Below are positions 17,301-26,431 of a stretch of 64,000 nucleotides of DNA, one piece after another; position 1 is the first letter of the stretch, and each line of letters opens with the position of its first letter. Position numbers and translations under genes: made by a program. The stretch covers positions 1 through 64,000 of the forward strand of contig NZ_JBPAOH010000024.1 in the NCBI RefSeq assembly GCF_050875635.1. Reading direction: 5' to 3'. Under the pieces are notes generated by a model. That model had not been told where the DNA came from, made no database searches, and was given only the letters and a program-made list of their open reading frames with translations. Source of the stretch: Hassallia sp050875635 (GTDB taxonomy: Bacteria; Cyanobacteriota; Cyanobacteriia; Cyanobacteriales; Nostocaceae).

Positions 17301-19279
17301 CAGAACTACCGACAATTCCCAAAACAATCGTGCATCTGTGGAGTTTGGTAGGAGATGACCACCCCCCGTGCTCCTTTGAGAAAATCGAAGAAGTTTTAGA
17401 TCGAGGCTTTTATAGTCTGCTGTTCCTCGCTCAAGCATTGGGCAAACAGAACTTAAATGATGATTTTCAACTGGCAGTCGTCTCCAATAACTTGCAAAAT
17501 GTCACCGGACAAGAACGGTTGCGTCCAGAACAGGCAACAATCGTAGGGTCTGTGAAAACCATTCCCCAGGAATACCCTACTTTTAACTGTCGGAGTATTG
17601 ATGTAGAAATTCATATAGCAGGAACCGAGCAGTATCAGGAAACGATAGACCAACTGATGACCGAGTTGAGAATTCATTCCTCTGATGAAGCGATCGCTTA
17701 CCGAGGACAGCATCGTTGGGTACAAACTTTTGCACCCATACCCTTGGAAGACAAACCAAATGAGGGGATACAACGATTAACTCCAGGAGGGGTCTATCTC
17801 GTCACGGGTGGAATGGGAGGTATTGGACTCGTATTAGCAGAATATCTGGCGCAGACAGTACAAGCAAAACTGGTTTTGATCGGGCGATCGGCTTTTCTGG
17901 AACGAAACGAGTGGTCAGAGTGGTTGGCGACTCACGACGAAGCAGAAAGCGTTAGTCGCAAAATTCGTAAATTGCAAGAACTGGAAAAATTTGGCGCTGA
18001 GGTTTTACCCTTGCGTGCAGACGTTGCTGATTTTCAACAGATGCAATCGGCGATCGCACAAGCAAAGCAACATTTTGGTAAAATCAACGGAGTCATCCAC
18101 GCCGCCGGGGTGCCTAGTGGCGGCTTGATTCAGCAAAAAACACGAGAAATGGCTGAAAAAATTCTCGCTCCCAAGGTAAGGGGTACTCTTATTCTCGATG
18201 CCCTTCTTAAAGATACTCAGCTAGATTTCTTTGTTGTTACCTCTTCACTAAATTCCGTTATCCCTGTATTGGGTCAAGTTGACTATTGTGCTGCCAATGC
18301 TTTTCTCGACGCATTCGCTCAGTATAAAAACTCCAAAGGTACATTCACAGTATCTATAAACTGGGATGCTTGGCAGGAAGTTGGCATGGCAGCGGCAACG
18401 GCAGAAAAACCAGCAGAAACAAAAGTTAATTACTCACACATCGCTCACCCGTTATTCGATAGCGTTATGGGAGTAGATGAAAGCAACAAAAAAATATACA
18501 TATCTAACATGAGTATCAGTAAAAACTGGATACTCCAGGAACATCTTGTCATGGGACAAGCAACTATTCCGGGAACTGCATACTTAGAAATGGCGAGGGC
18601 AGCTTTTGAACACCAAACGAGTAGCGAAACCGTTGAACTGCGGGAAGTATTTTTCTTGACTCCATTAACTGTGAAAGCAGATGAAGAGAAAGAAGTAAGA
18701 ACAATTATTACTAAAAATGGAAATGAGTGGGAATTTGAGATAGTCAGCAAATTGAATTCCCATTCACAGCAGTGGCAAAAACATTGTGTTGGAGAAATTG
18801 TCAGCCTAGAAGTAGAGACTACACAACTTGCGATCCAAAAACTAGAAGCAAAATTTCCAGAACAGAAACAAACCCCCATTTCAGCACAGCAACCGCAAGC
18901 AGGTTTGATAGAATTCGGTCCGAGATGGGACAATCTAAGATGGGTAAAGTTTGGTCAAAATGAGGGATTAGCCTTTCTGGAACTGAACGAAAGCTTTATG
19001 GCTGACATCAAAGATTATAAATTACACCCAGCTTTATTAGACACGGCTACCGGTTTCATGGGCTTAAAAAATCAAGATGGCGCTTACCTGCCGTTTTCTT
19101 ATAAAAAAGTCAAGATCGCTAGACCGATATCAGAAAAAGTCTACAGCTATATTACGCGACAGCCAGTTAATGGTAAATCGTCCAGTTTGAAAATGAATGT
19201 TACCATCGCAGACGAAATGGGAGTAGTGATGGTGGAGATTGAAGACTATACTTTGAGGAAGATCGATGGAAGCAAATAA
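14348..19279 (+). CDS. type I polyketide synthase, KS-AT-KR-DH, no ACP
   Basis: The 1643-residue protein contains a KS domain (about 1-430; Cys176 in QTACSTS, His in EAHGTGTNLGDP and in KTNIGH). An AT domain follows (about 520-810; Ser624 in GHSIGEY; the AFHS motif in SHAFHSWMM predicts malonyl-CoA). Next are a KR structural subdomain and KR (about 1000-1370; TGGMGGIG; Tyr1313 in QVDYCAANAF), then at the C-terminus a DH (about 1385-1640; H1399 in HLVMGQATIP and D1565 in HPALLDTAT). The DH after KR, rather than before it, is non-canonical. There is no ACP and no ER; both come in the next gene, so the two proteins make one split, fully reducing module. No loading domain is visible. Start ATG 14348 lacks a clear Shine-Dalgarno. 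Confidence 0.95.
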   Translation: MNNLEIAVIAMSGRLPGAKNIEEYWQNLLHGVESISWFSDEELLAEGVKPELLSNPNYIRSGGVLSEIDMFDASFFGFSPSEAKLMDPQQRMFLECAWEAIEKAGYNPETYDGLIGVYAGIGINTYLINNIYQNPDILELVNLHQLVTANDKDYLPTRVSYKLNLKGPSVNVQTACSTSLVAVHLAIMSLLNGECDMALVGGVSARVPHKVGHLYEEGMILSPDGHCRAFDAQARGTVGGNAVGIVVLKRLSDALADGDCVHATIKGSAINNDGSLKIGYTAPSIDGQAAVIAEAQAVAGVDPETITYIEAHGTGTNLGDPIEIAALTQAFKEKTDRKNFCAIGSVKTNIGHTDAASGVASLIKTVLALKNKTIPPSLHFEKPNPKIDFANSPFYVNNRLSKWETNGFPRRAGVSSFGIGGTNAHIILEEALPQEASTESRPWQIIVISAKTSHALEQSTKNLSAYFQQEPKLNIADVAYTLSMGRQAFNYRRMLVCQQLDEAAIALSKLEPTQVFTSNIEPKERPCVYMFSGQGSQYVNMGRELYESESIFREQVDRCAELLLPELGLDLRSVLYPSAEKVEVAAQQLKQTKIAQPALFVIEYALAQLWQAWGVQPEAAIGHSIGEYVAACIAEVFSLEDALSLVAARGKMMQEMPTGAMLSIPLPKEKVKAALGTELSLATINSPSSCVVSGPVAAVEALEKQLASQDIQCRRLNTSHAFHSWMMDPMLDRFARRVKQVSLQPPKIPYLSNLTGTWITVTQATDPNYWVQHLRETVLFAEGLLSLLQDPDRVLLEVGPGRTLSTLAKRHPDKSTAQLVLTSLRHPQEEQADQAFLLDTLGKLWLAGVNVDWEQFYTRERRHRLPLPTYPFERQRYWISPQKQSHKIGQPIKPSEEGKKQDITDWFYIPSWNRSLPGAAKQGKLPDRVLLFIDEYGLGEQLAKQLQEQSIEAIAVKIGESFTKLHDRLYAINPREIKDYERLFAELPTIPKTIVHLWSLVGDDHPPCSFEKIEEVLDRGFYSLLFLAQALGKQNLNDDFQLAVVSNNLQNVTGQERLRPEQATIVGSVKTIPQEYPTFNCRSIDVEIHIAGTEQYQETIDQLMTELRIHSSDEAIAYRGQHRWVQTFAPIPLEDKPNEGIQRLTPGGVYLVTGGMGGIGLVLAEYLAQTVQAKLVLIGRSAFLERNEWSEWLATHDEAESVSRKIRKLQELEKFGAEVLPLRADVADFQQMQSAIAQAKQHFGKINGVIHAAGVPSGGLIQQKTREMAEKILAPKVRGTLILDALLKDTQLDFFVVTSSLNSVIPVLGQVDYCAANAFLDAFAQYKNSKGTFTVSINWDAWQEVGMAAATAEKPAETKVNYSHIAHPLFDSVMGVDESNKKIYISNMSISKNWILQEHLVMGQATIPGTAYLEMARAAFEHQTSSETVELREVFFLTPLTVKADEEKEVRTIITKNGNEWEFEIVSKLNSHSQQWQKHCVGEIVSLEVETTQLAIQKLEAKFPEQKQTPISAQQPQAGLIEFGPRWDNLRWVKFGQNEGLAFLELNESFMADIKDYKLHPALLDTATGFMGLKNQDGAYLPFSYKKVKIARPISEKVYSYITRQPVNGKSSSLKMNVTIADEMGVVMVEIEDYTLRKIDGSK

Positions 19280-19296
19280 CACCTCGATTCCAAGTA

Positions 19297-19427
19297 TTAC
19301 TCCCTTCCCGCTGCAAAATTACCTATCTTCTTTTTCTTCCTCCTTCGTGTCCTTCTCCTTCGGAGACGCTACGCGAACGTGTCTTCGCGGTTCGTTAAAT
19401 AGGTATTCTTCGAGCGGGAAGGGATTA
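19297..19427. mobile_element. MITE-like palindromic insertion between the PKS genes
   Basis: The ends TCCCTTCCCGCT (from 19301) and AGCGGGAAGGGA (to 19425) are inverted repeats, with further pairing inside (ACCTAT and ATAGGT). The middle holds the common GGAGACGCTACGCGAACG repeat. It codes for nothing and separates the two halves of the split PKS module. Confidence 0.65.
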
Positions 19428-19487
19428 TAAACCCAAACAGCACAAAAAGTCAAGAGTAATAAACTTAACTTTAGCTTGAAATTAAAT

Positions 19488-21092
19488 ATGATAGCAATAG
19501 AACCAAAAACAGAAAAAGAACAGTTTTTTCATGAAAGTGAAAACTATGCATTGGAAATTGCCAACATCGGACTGCTGGACACCCTCAAATTTCAGTCAGT
19601 CCCCCGCGTCCAACCCAAAGATGGGGAAGTAGAAATAGAAGTTCTGGCAGCGGGTTTGAATTTCAAAGACGTACTCCGAGCGTTGGGAACGATGCCGGTG
19701 GAACCAAATGCCCCCGTTAGATTTGGCTTGGAATGTGCGGGAAAAATAGTCAACCTGGGAGATAAAGTTGAAGGCTGGGAGATTGGAGACGAAGTAATAG
19801 CCTTTGGTTCCAACTGTTTTAGTAGGTATATAACAAGTTCTACAGAATTAATTGTTAAAAAACCCAAGTTCCTCAGTATAGAAGAAGCCGCAACCATACC
19901 AGTAGCCTTTATGACTGCTTACTATGGCTTAATAGAATTGGCAAGACTGCGACGTGGAGAGAAAGTTCTTATTCATGCTGCCACAGGAGGCGTGGGAATG
20001 GCAGCTGTACAGGTGGCTCAGTGGGTGGGAGCAGAAATTTTGGCAACGGCTGGCAACCCAGAAAAACGCGCATTTCTGCAAGGACTGGGGATAGAGTGTA
20101 TTATGGATTCCCGGTCTCTGGATTTTGCGGATGAAGTGATGCAATACACCAACGATAGAGGTGTAGATGTAATTTTGAATTGCTTGGCTGGAGAATTCAT
20201 AGCCAAGAACTTTGCGATTATGGCTCCCTACGGACGCTTCATAGAAATAGGGATGCGGGATATATACAGTAATAGTCAATTTGGTCTAGAACCATTTAAG
20301 AAAGGTTTATCTTTATTTGCCCTGTTAGTGGGACCTGAACTTCCCAAATTTAGTTCTATTTTTCGAGAGATCGTCCAAGAATTTGACAAAGGGAGTTTTA
20401 GTCCGCTTCCGGTTAAGGTATTCTCGGCAATGTCGGTGGATGAGGCTTTCGGATATATGGCGCGGGCGAAACATATCGGGAAGATTGTGGTGTCTTTCCC
20501 CGGACTAGCAGAACATAAAAGTCAGGAAAAAAATGGGCGCGTGTCTGTTGCGGCTGTCAGTTCTCGCAGTCGTGAAAGAGAGTTAAGTAAAGGGATATTG
20601 CCGAAAGAAGGTGTAGAAGCTTTTAGACGAATTTTGGGCAGTACCCTACCCCAGGTTGTAGTATCTACTGCCGATTTGACAACAAGGCTAAAGCAAGCGA
20701 CACAGAGTGCAGGAGGTATTTTCTTAAAAGAATCACAATCAGCAGCAGCACCAGTATCCTCAGTTGCCCATCCTCGCCCTCAACTAAATAATGCTTACAT
20801 AGCCCCTAGCACCGACGTTGAGAAAAAGGTGGCTAAAATATGGCAAGATTATTTGGGAATTGAGCAAGTGGGGATTCATGATAACTTTTTAGATTTAGGT
20901 GGCGATTCTTTGCTGGCTACGCAAGTAATTGCTAGATTGCGTGAGGTTTTTTCTGTAAAGTTATCTTTGGCTAGTTTGTTTGAAGCTCCTACTATTACCC
21001 AGATGGCTAATAATATTGAAGGAATGATTTCTGCCGAGCGGGGGCAAAAAGACACCAGCGATATGACAGACAGAGAAGAAATAGAAATCTAA
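19488..21092 (+). CDS. PKS enoyl reductase-ACP protein
   Basis: I prefer ATG 19488 (MIAIEPKTEK) to the in-frame TTG at 19476. Domain one is a quinone-oxidoreductase-like ER (about 20-345) with VLAAGLNFKDVL, GLECAGKIV and the NADPH motif ATGGVGMAAVQVA. Then comes a segment (KGILPKEGVEAFRRILGS then LPQVVVSTADL) that normally follows a KR and precedes the ACP in cyanobacterial PKSs, although no KR is here. The ACP follows, with the phosphopantetheine Ser (codon at 20907) in LGGDSLLATQ. It completes the KS-AT-KR-DH protein upstream and lies 2 bp before the lone C-domain gene, so one operon is near certain. Confidence 0.92.
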   Translation: MIAIEPKTEKEQFFHESENYALEIANIGLLDTLKFQSVPRVQPKDGEVEIEVLAAGLNFKDVLRALGTMPVEPNAPVRFGLECAGKIVNLGDKVEGWEIGDEVIAFGSNCFSRYITSSTELIVKKPKFLSIEEAATIPVAFMTAYYGLIELARLRRGEKVLIHAATGGVGMAAVQVAQWVGAEILATAGNPEKRAFLQGLGIECIMDSRSLDFADEVMQYTNDRGVDVILNCLAGEFIAKNFAIMAPYGRFIEIGMRDIYSNSQFGLEPFKKGLSLFALLVGPELPKFSSIFREIVQEFDKGSFSPLPVKVFSAMSVDEAFGYMARAKHIGKIVVSFPGLAEHKSQEKNGRVSVAAVSSRSRERELSKGILPKEGVEAFRRILGSTLPQVVVSTADLTTRLKQATQSAGGIFLKESQSAAAPVSSVAHPRPQLNNAYIAPSTDVEKKVAKIWQDYLGIEQVGIHDNFLDLGGDSLLATQVIARLREVFSVKLSLASLFEAPTITQMANNIEGMISAERGQKDTSDMTDREEIEI

Positions 21093-21094
21093 CT

Positions 21095-22738
21095 ATGAAA
21101 AGCAGTTCCGATTTTTTATCAGACTTGGAAAAGCAGGACATCAAAGTTTGGGTAGAAGGCGATCGCCTGCGATGTAATGCGCCGAAGAAAATGCTCACAC
21201 CAGAATTACGGGCTGAATTGACAACTCGCAAGCAAGACCTCATAGCATACTTGCAGCAAGCGCAAGCGGCGTTAGAAGAAACTCCTTCTATTCGTTTAGT
21301 TGACCGAAGTCAAGACCTGCCTTTAAGTTGGACTCAGCAACGACTTTGGTTTCTAGATAGATTAGAAGGAGGAAGTAACGCTGCTTATAATTTGTCAACG
21401 GTCTTAGAGATAAATGGCAACTTAAATGTCAAAGCTCTAGAACAAACCTTAGCTGAAATCATCAGGCGTCACGAGATATTGCGTACTACTTTCAAGTTAG
21501 TAAATGGTACACTAGTGCAAGCGATCGCCTCCAGCTTAACCATAAAATTGCCTGTCATCGACTTGCAGCAGTATTCAGAAGCGGAAAAAGCTACTGAAGT
21601 GCGACGGTTAGCTCTTGAAGAAATATCACGAACGTTTGATCTAGTCAACGGACCGTTGGTGCGGAATATGCTGTTGCGACTGGGATCGCAGTCCCACGTT
21701 CTGCTTATGACTATACACCATATTGTCTTTGATGGGTGGTCTACAGCAATCTTTATTAAAGAATTGTCTACTTTATATCAAGCCTTTGCAAAAGACTTGC
21801 CCTCACCTTTAGCAGAATTGCCAATCCAGTATGCCGACTTTGCGGTTTGGCAACGCCAATGGCTTGAAGAAGATATCTTAAAACCCAAGCTAGACTATTG
21901 GAAACAAAAACTAGCTGGGACACCGGCATTGTTAGAATTGCCGAGCGATCGCGATCGTCCTCTAGTAGATAGTATGCGAGGAGATAGCGAGACATTTCAG
22001 TTAAACACAGAGATAACTGAAAAGCTCAAAAATCTCAGCAAGAGGTCTGGCGCTACTCTTTATATGATTTTGTTAGCGGCTTTGGCAACTTTATTGTTTC
22101 GTTACAGTTCTCAGTCAGATATTGTTATTGGTTCTCCAATTGCCAACCGTTACCCCAAAGAGACAGAGCCACTAATTGGATTATTTATTAATACTCTGGT
22201 ATTGCGGCTTGATTTGAGTGAGAATCCCACTTTTCTGGAACTATTAAATCGGGTGCGTCAAGTAACTTTAGAGGCTTACGAAAATCAGAACGTTCCTTTT
22301 GAAAAGCTAGTAAAAGAGCTTAATATAAAACGAGATTTGAGTCGCAATCCTTTGTTTCAGGTATGGTACACTCTGCAAGATACGGCAGTTGAAGGATTAG
22401 GATTAAGTGGTTTGCAAGTGCGATCGCTAGAATTCGAGACCCCAACCGCAATTTTTGATTTAGAATTTATTCTGGAATATATCCCAGAAGGCATAAAAGG
22501 TCGGTTGAGATATAAAACAGATTTATTTGAAGCATCGACAATAGTTCAAATGCTTCAGCATTTTCAAACACTGCTACAAAGTATTGTCGCAGAACCAGAA
22601 CACAGGCTAAGGAATTTAAGACTTTTAACTGATGAAGAAACAGGTGGTTATAGTACACATGACTTTCCGGATGCGGAGTTAAGTCAAAGCGAGTTCGAGA
22701 AGTTGATGATGGAAATTGGGAAGATTTCCGTTCGGTAA
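21095..22738 (+). CDS. stand-alone NRPS condensation domain with TubC-type docking domain
   Basis: Residues 1-55 (FLSDLEKQDIKVWVEGDRLR, then LRAELTTRKQDLIAYL) form a TubC N-terminal docking domain. Residues 75-500 are a full condensation domain with intact HHIVFDG (His208, His209, Asp213). No A or PCP domain is present. The C-terminal tail (GGYSTHDFPDAELSQSEFEK) resembles the tails at the ends of NRPS1 and NRPS3, which probably dock to the next synthetase. Location after the ER-ACP gene suggests it takes the polyketide from that ACP and joins it to the first amino acid, held on NRPS1 (inference). That would offset the damaged C domain of NRPS1. Confidence 0.9.
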   Translation: MKSSSDFLSDLEKQDIKVWVEGDRLRCNAPKKMLTPELRAELTTRKQDLIAYLQQAQAALEETPSIRLVDRSQDLPLSWTQQRLWFLDRLEGGSNAAYNLSTVLEINGNLNVKALEQTLAEIIRRHEILRTTFKLVNGTLVQAIASSLTIKLPVIDLQQYSEAEKATEVRRLALEEISRTFDLVNGPLVRNMLLRLGSQSHVLLMTIHHIVFDGWSTAIFIKELSTLYQAFAKDLPSPLAELPIQYADFAVWQRQWLEEDILKPKLDYWKQKLAGTPALLELPSDRDRPLVDSMRGDSETFQLNTEITEKLKNLSKRSGATLYMILLAALATLLFRYSSQSDIVIGSPIANRYPKETEPLIGLFINTLVLRLDLSENPTFLELLNRVRQVTLEAYENQNVPFEKLVKELNIKRDLSRNPLFQVWYTLQDTAVEGLGLSGLQVRSLEFETPTAIFDLEFILEYIPEGIKGRLRYKTDLFEASTIVQMLQHFQTLLQSIVAEPEHRLRNLRLLTDEETGGYSTHDFPDAELSQSEFEKLMMEIGKISVR

Positions 22739-23193
22739 AAATCAGGGTAAGCGCATCTCAATTTCAGCTTTACCGAAAAGTTTTCTTGAAGCTGAACTTC
22801 CCCCCAAGCAAAAAGAGCGATCGCCCTTGATACTCCTTTCAGGATATACTTATTAACGGTATTAAGAGGACTTTGGTTAGTAGCAGGAACTGTGGCTTTT
22901 ATATTACTAAAAAATGGTGATAAAAAGGGTAGATTAGAGGGTTTATATTTTTAGGGAATTAAGAAGAATCAGCTAATTTTATGACCTTAGCTGAACAGCC
23001 CTATTTGAGACCGTAGGACGTGAAGCAAAGCTATTCTAAAAAGTATTTCAAACCCTACTAATTGATAGCAATCCTCCACTAACCTTACTACCTTTATCTA
23101 ATGGCTGGACAGTCTCTCTTGCTATTGATTTAACTACCCTTGATAAAGCAGCATTGGCACCGGAGAGTTTCAAACCCTTACTGGAGCATTAGC
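22739..23193. other. 455-bp non-coding region with no clear gene
   Basis: It holds one HIP1 site and, near 23070-23191, a readable frame (SNGWTVSLAIDLTTLDKAAL then a stop at 23191) that might be the tail of a dead gene. I cannot identify it. No terminator hairpin with a T-run was found directly after the C-domain gene. Confidence 0.4.
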
Positions 23194-24474
23194 ATGTCAA
23201 ACTTTGAGCTGATAATTAAGCTATTACTGCAACTGACCTTCATTTTGGCTACTTGTCGCCTTGTGACAATAATTGGGCGTCGCTATCTTGGGCAAACCGA
23301 TGTGGTCTGCGAGATGATCGCCGGTGTGATGTTAGGACCATCACTGTTTGGCTTCCTCGTGCCAGAGTTTCAACAATGGCTGTTTCCCAAAGCTCCAATC
23401 TTGATTGAGGGGGCAACGAAGATTCCGAACCCATCAATGTCGATTCTCTTTGCCATCAGTCAGATTGGGCTGGTGCTTTATATGTTTTTGATCGGCTTGG
23501 AGTTCAATACTGAGGTGCTAAAGCACCATGTAAAAAGTGCGGGCTTGCTATCTGGAGCGGGTATCTTAACTCCATTCATATTAGGTGCGATCGCAACTCC
23601 GTTATTGTACGGTACTGGGAACTTCTTTAAACCTGGGGTTAGCCTCTGGGCAGCAGCGCTATTTCTGGGTGCGTCGATGACAATTACGGCGTTTCCCATG
23701 TTAGCTCGCATCATATACGAACGTGGTCTCGCCAAAACCCGCCTTGGAACCTTGGCGCTGGCGGCAGCATCGCTGGATGATGGCGTCGCCTGGTGTTTGC
23801 TAGCGATTGTCCTCGCGAGCCTTAAAAATTCAGTAAGTATTGCAGCATTGGCGATTGGTGGTGGCTTTGGCTACGTGCTATTTATGATCTTCGTCGGGCG
23901 TCCGGCATTTACCATTTTCACTCGTCGGACTAAGCACGATGGGGGTGTGACGAGACAAACGCTGACTTTATTATTGATAGTTTTGATGTTCTGCGGCTGG
24001 TTCACCGATGTGACGGGCATCTATGCGATATTCGGCGCGTTTATTTTGGGTACGGTGATGCCACGCGGCGAATTCGCCGACCAGGTTCGCAAACACACTG
24101 AGTTTTTGACGACCTCGTTTTTGCTACCGATCTTCTTCGTCTTCTCTGGTCTCAACACCCAGATTGGTCTGGTAAATACACCTACCTTGTGGGCTGTCAC
24201 GGTACTTATCCTGATAATCGCCATTGTCGGTAAGGGGGTGTCATGTATGCTGGCAGCGCGATTTGGGGGTGAAAATTGGCGCAATTCGGCGACAATCGGT
24301 GCGTTGATGAATGCACGAGGGTTGATGGAGTTAATCATCCTCAACGTTGGGCTGGAGCAAGGCGTAATCACGCCGACGCTATTCACCATCATGGTGATTA
24401 TGGCGATTGTTACCACGCTGATGGCTTCGCCGTTGGTTGCCTTCTTCTTCCAGGAAAGGGTAGTTTTAACCTGA
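23194..24474 (+). CDS. cation:proton antiporter (CPA2, KefB/NapA-like)
   Basis: I choose ATG 23194 (MSNFELIIKLLLQ) over the TTG at 23140. The 427-residue protein has about 12-13 membrane helices with GQTDVVCEMIAGVMLGPSL, YMFLIGLEF, SMTITAFPMLARI, AASLDDGVAWC (the conserved acidic pair region) and NARGLMELIILNVGL, all typical of CPA2 Na+/H+ or K+/H+ exchangers. There is no RCK/TrkA-N domain. GC content is higher than that of the genes around it and HIP1 is infrequent, which may mark separate acquisition. Role in natural-product biosynthesis is not evident. Confidence 0.92.
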   Translation: MSNFELIIKLLLQLTFILATCRLVTIIGRRYLGQTDVVCEMIAGVMLGPSLFGFLVPEFQQWLFPKAPILIEGATKIPNPSMSILFAISQIGLVLYMFLIGLEFNTEVLKHHVKSAGLLSGAGILTPFILGAIATPLLYGTGNFFKPGVSLWAAALFLGASMTITAFPMLARIIYERGLAKTRLGTLALAAASLDDGVAWCLLAIVLASLKNSVSIAALAIGGGFGYVLFMIFVGRPAFTIFTRRTKHDGGVTRQTLTLLLIVLMFCGWFTDVTGIYAIFGAFILGTVMPRGEFADQVRKHTEFLTTSFLLPIFFVFSGLNTQIGLVNTPTLWAVTVLILIIAIVGKGVSCMLAARFGGENWRNSATIGALMNARGLMELIILNVGLEQGVITPTLFTIMVIMAIVTTLMASPLVAFFFQERVVLT

Positions 24475-24487
24475 ATGTGGCGGAATT

Positions 24488-24510
24488 CCCCACCGTATAA
24501 GACGGTGGGG
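24488..24510. terminator. hairpin between convergent genes
   Basis: CCCCACCGT and ACGGTGGGG pair perfectly over 9 bp around a 5-base loop. It lies 14 bp after the antiporter stop and before the end of the convergent oxidoreductase gene. No long T-run follows, so it may be a bidirectional or weak terminator. Confidence 0.7.
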
Positions 24511-24549
24511 ATGAATAGCGACCAAAAAACAAATTGTGCGCTGAGGATG

Positions 24550-26280
24550 TCAAATCGGTCGTTTACACGGATGAGAAGACGTGCTCGCTGCGTGGGTCTG
24601 CTGCCATTGTGCGATCTCTTCCTCTGACCATTTGTGGTAAGAACCACCTTCCACAGGTTCAGGTAAATTGAAGTTCAAGCCTAGTTTACTTTCGAGCCAT
24701 TTCTGGAAGGTATAGTGATAAGACATGACAGCTCCCCCTGTTCCATGAGGTCGATCCCATCGAGCTAAAAGAGAATCTCCGAAATGAAACTCGTCAGTGA
24801 CTCCTTTATGTAGATGTCGTATGACCGGATGTAAGAATGCAGCACAGGAGGTATCGACCGGATCGGAGGGTCCGAGAAAAGTAATACTGGACTCATCAAA
24901 CTTATGGAAGCCGAATTCTAAAGTCAGGAACAAAACGTGCTGCTCTTTGAAATCGAGCTGCTGTATATGTTTGAGTGGCAATTCTTGGTACAAGGTTGCT
25001 TGCTTCAAGTCCTCAGAGAGGACTAACACATCACACAGGACACCGTAGAGTTGGAAAAGAGCAGCAGAAATGCTAAAGCGTTGGTACATCCAGTTCAAAA
25101 ACTCGTCCCAGTCGAGTGGCTCAAAGGTTTTCCTGGGATATGGAATGCCCTCGAATTTCTCCTCTAAGAGATGAAATAAAGTTTTTATGTTGTATCTGAA
25201 TCCGTGAATAAAGCCGGACGATGCTTGGCGATCGTTACCTTGCATAGCGCCCCCGATAAAAAAGAGGTTTGAAACGTTAACAGATTCCCAAATCGGCGTT
25301 ATTTCAGGATACTTGCCTCGTTTCCAAGTCTGAGGCTTGATTTCATCAAAAAGCTCTTCATTAAACCACTTCCATCCAGTACAGCGGATAATAAAGTCAT
25401 ACTCTCTTGTCAGCTTCAATGTACCCGGAACACTTGCATTCGGATAATCATACTCATGATTCGTCTGCAATGTGTTTTCAGATACCTTGCTAATTCTCTT
25501 CACGCGTGGATTGAGAACCGCATGAAGCGATTTTAGCTGATACATATCGAATATATTGTTATTAACTGCTCTAAGATCGCCGACAAAATGAGTTTCCCAT
25601 GCAAATTTGACTGGCTGTTTAGCCAAAATGTGGACAAATGCCGCAACACCTGAGAGATATTCTGCTGTTTCAAATGCTGAGTTACCTTGACCGAGGATAC
25701 CAACTCGCTTATTTCGGTATAGTTCAATATCTAATGGGTGATCTTCGTATCCCGTTGTCAATTCAATTCCTTCAATATTATCAGGGATTTCGGGCACAAC
25801 AGCTCCTAGCCCCAACAAAAGGCATTGGCACTTATATATTTGCCCAGTTGACGTAGATAATAAGAAATCTCCATCACTGTCTTTTTTAATTTTGGTTACA
25901 GCTACGTTGTAGGAAATATTAAGGTTAAAGTGCTTGGCAAAATCTTGTAAATATTGATAAAGGATGTCTGCACTTGCGAAAAGTTCATCCGTATAGCAAG
26001 TAAATCTCATCGAAGGATCATCGCTGAGAAGAGAGTTCCAATCATGCCTCCAGTTGAACTCATCCTCTGTAAAGCTGTTGTATTTCTTATTTATCGAGAT
26101 CAGCTTTCTATGCCTTGGCTGGGTTGCAAAGAATGACCCTGCCGTATCATTTTTTTCTAGGATAATGTAATCTTTATTGTTCTTTTCAAGAAAATATCCC
26201 ATCTGGATACCGCCAGGTCCGGCACCAACGATTATATATTTGAAGGTTTTGATATCACTTTTCATGCTATTGTTCTCCAT
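24550..26280 (-). CDS. FAD-dependent oxidoreductase, flavin-monooxygenase-like
   Basis: The 576-residue protein has an N-terminal FAD Rossmann motif (IIVGAGPGGIQMGYFLE), a following ILEKND, and a second dinucleotide motif (VGILGQGNSAFETAEYL) for NADPH. IIRCTGWKWF and LFFIGGAMQGNDRQASSGF complete an FMO/FOXRED2-like core. The last ~180 residues are a helical extension of unknown role. The in-frame ATG at 26265 has a GGAG 9 bases before it and may be the true start. It may tailor the product (oxygenation), but it is transcribed opposite to the synthetases and lies with a DUF1330 gene. The FMO fingerprint FxGxxxHxxxW is not obvious, so monooxygenase activity is uncertain. Confidence 0.8.
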   Translation of the reverse strand: MENNSMKSDIKTFKYIIVGAGPGGIQMGYFLEKNNKDYIILEKNDTAGSFFATQPRHRKLISINKKYNSFTEDEFNWRHDWNSLLSDDPSMRFTCYTDELFASADILYQYLQDFAKHFNLNISYNVAVTKIKKDSDGDFLLSTSTGQIYKCQCLLLGLGAVVPEIPDNIEGIELTTGYEDHPLDIELYRNKRVGILGQGNSAFETAEYLSGVAAFVHILAKQPVKFAWETHFVGDLRAVNNNIFDMYQLKSLHAVLNPRVKRISKVSENTLQTNHEYDYPNASVPGTLKLTREYDFIIRCTGWKWFNEELFDEIKPQTWKRGKYPEITPIWESVNVSNLFFIGGAMQGNDRQASSGFIHGFRYNIKTLFHLLEEKFEGIPYPRKTFEPLDWDEFLNWMYQRFSISAALFQLYGVLCDVLVLSEDLKQATLYQELPLKHIQQLDFKEQHVLFLTLEFGFHKFDESSITFLGPSDPVDTSCAAFLHPVIRHLHKGVTDEFHFGDSLLARWDRPHGTGGAVMSYHYTFQKWLESKLGLNFNLPEPVEGGSYHKWSEEEIAQWQQTHAASTSSHPCKRPI

Positions 26281-26431
26281 TGATACTTTAAGTTGTCAAC
26301 TTAAATATTCTGTCATCCTGATTTGACGGATAGAGCTACTTCAACTTGTAAATATTGTCGCTGTGTTTTTACCAGACAAACCTCAAATTGAAGATGATGA
26401 GGTCTTCGCTGTCAATGGTGACTCATAACAG

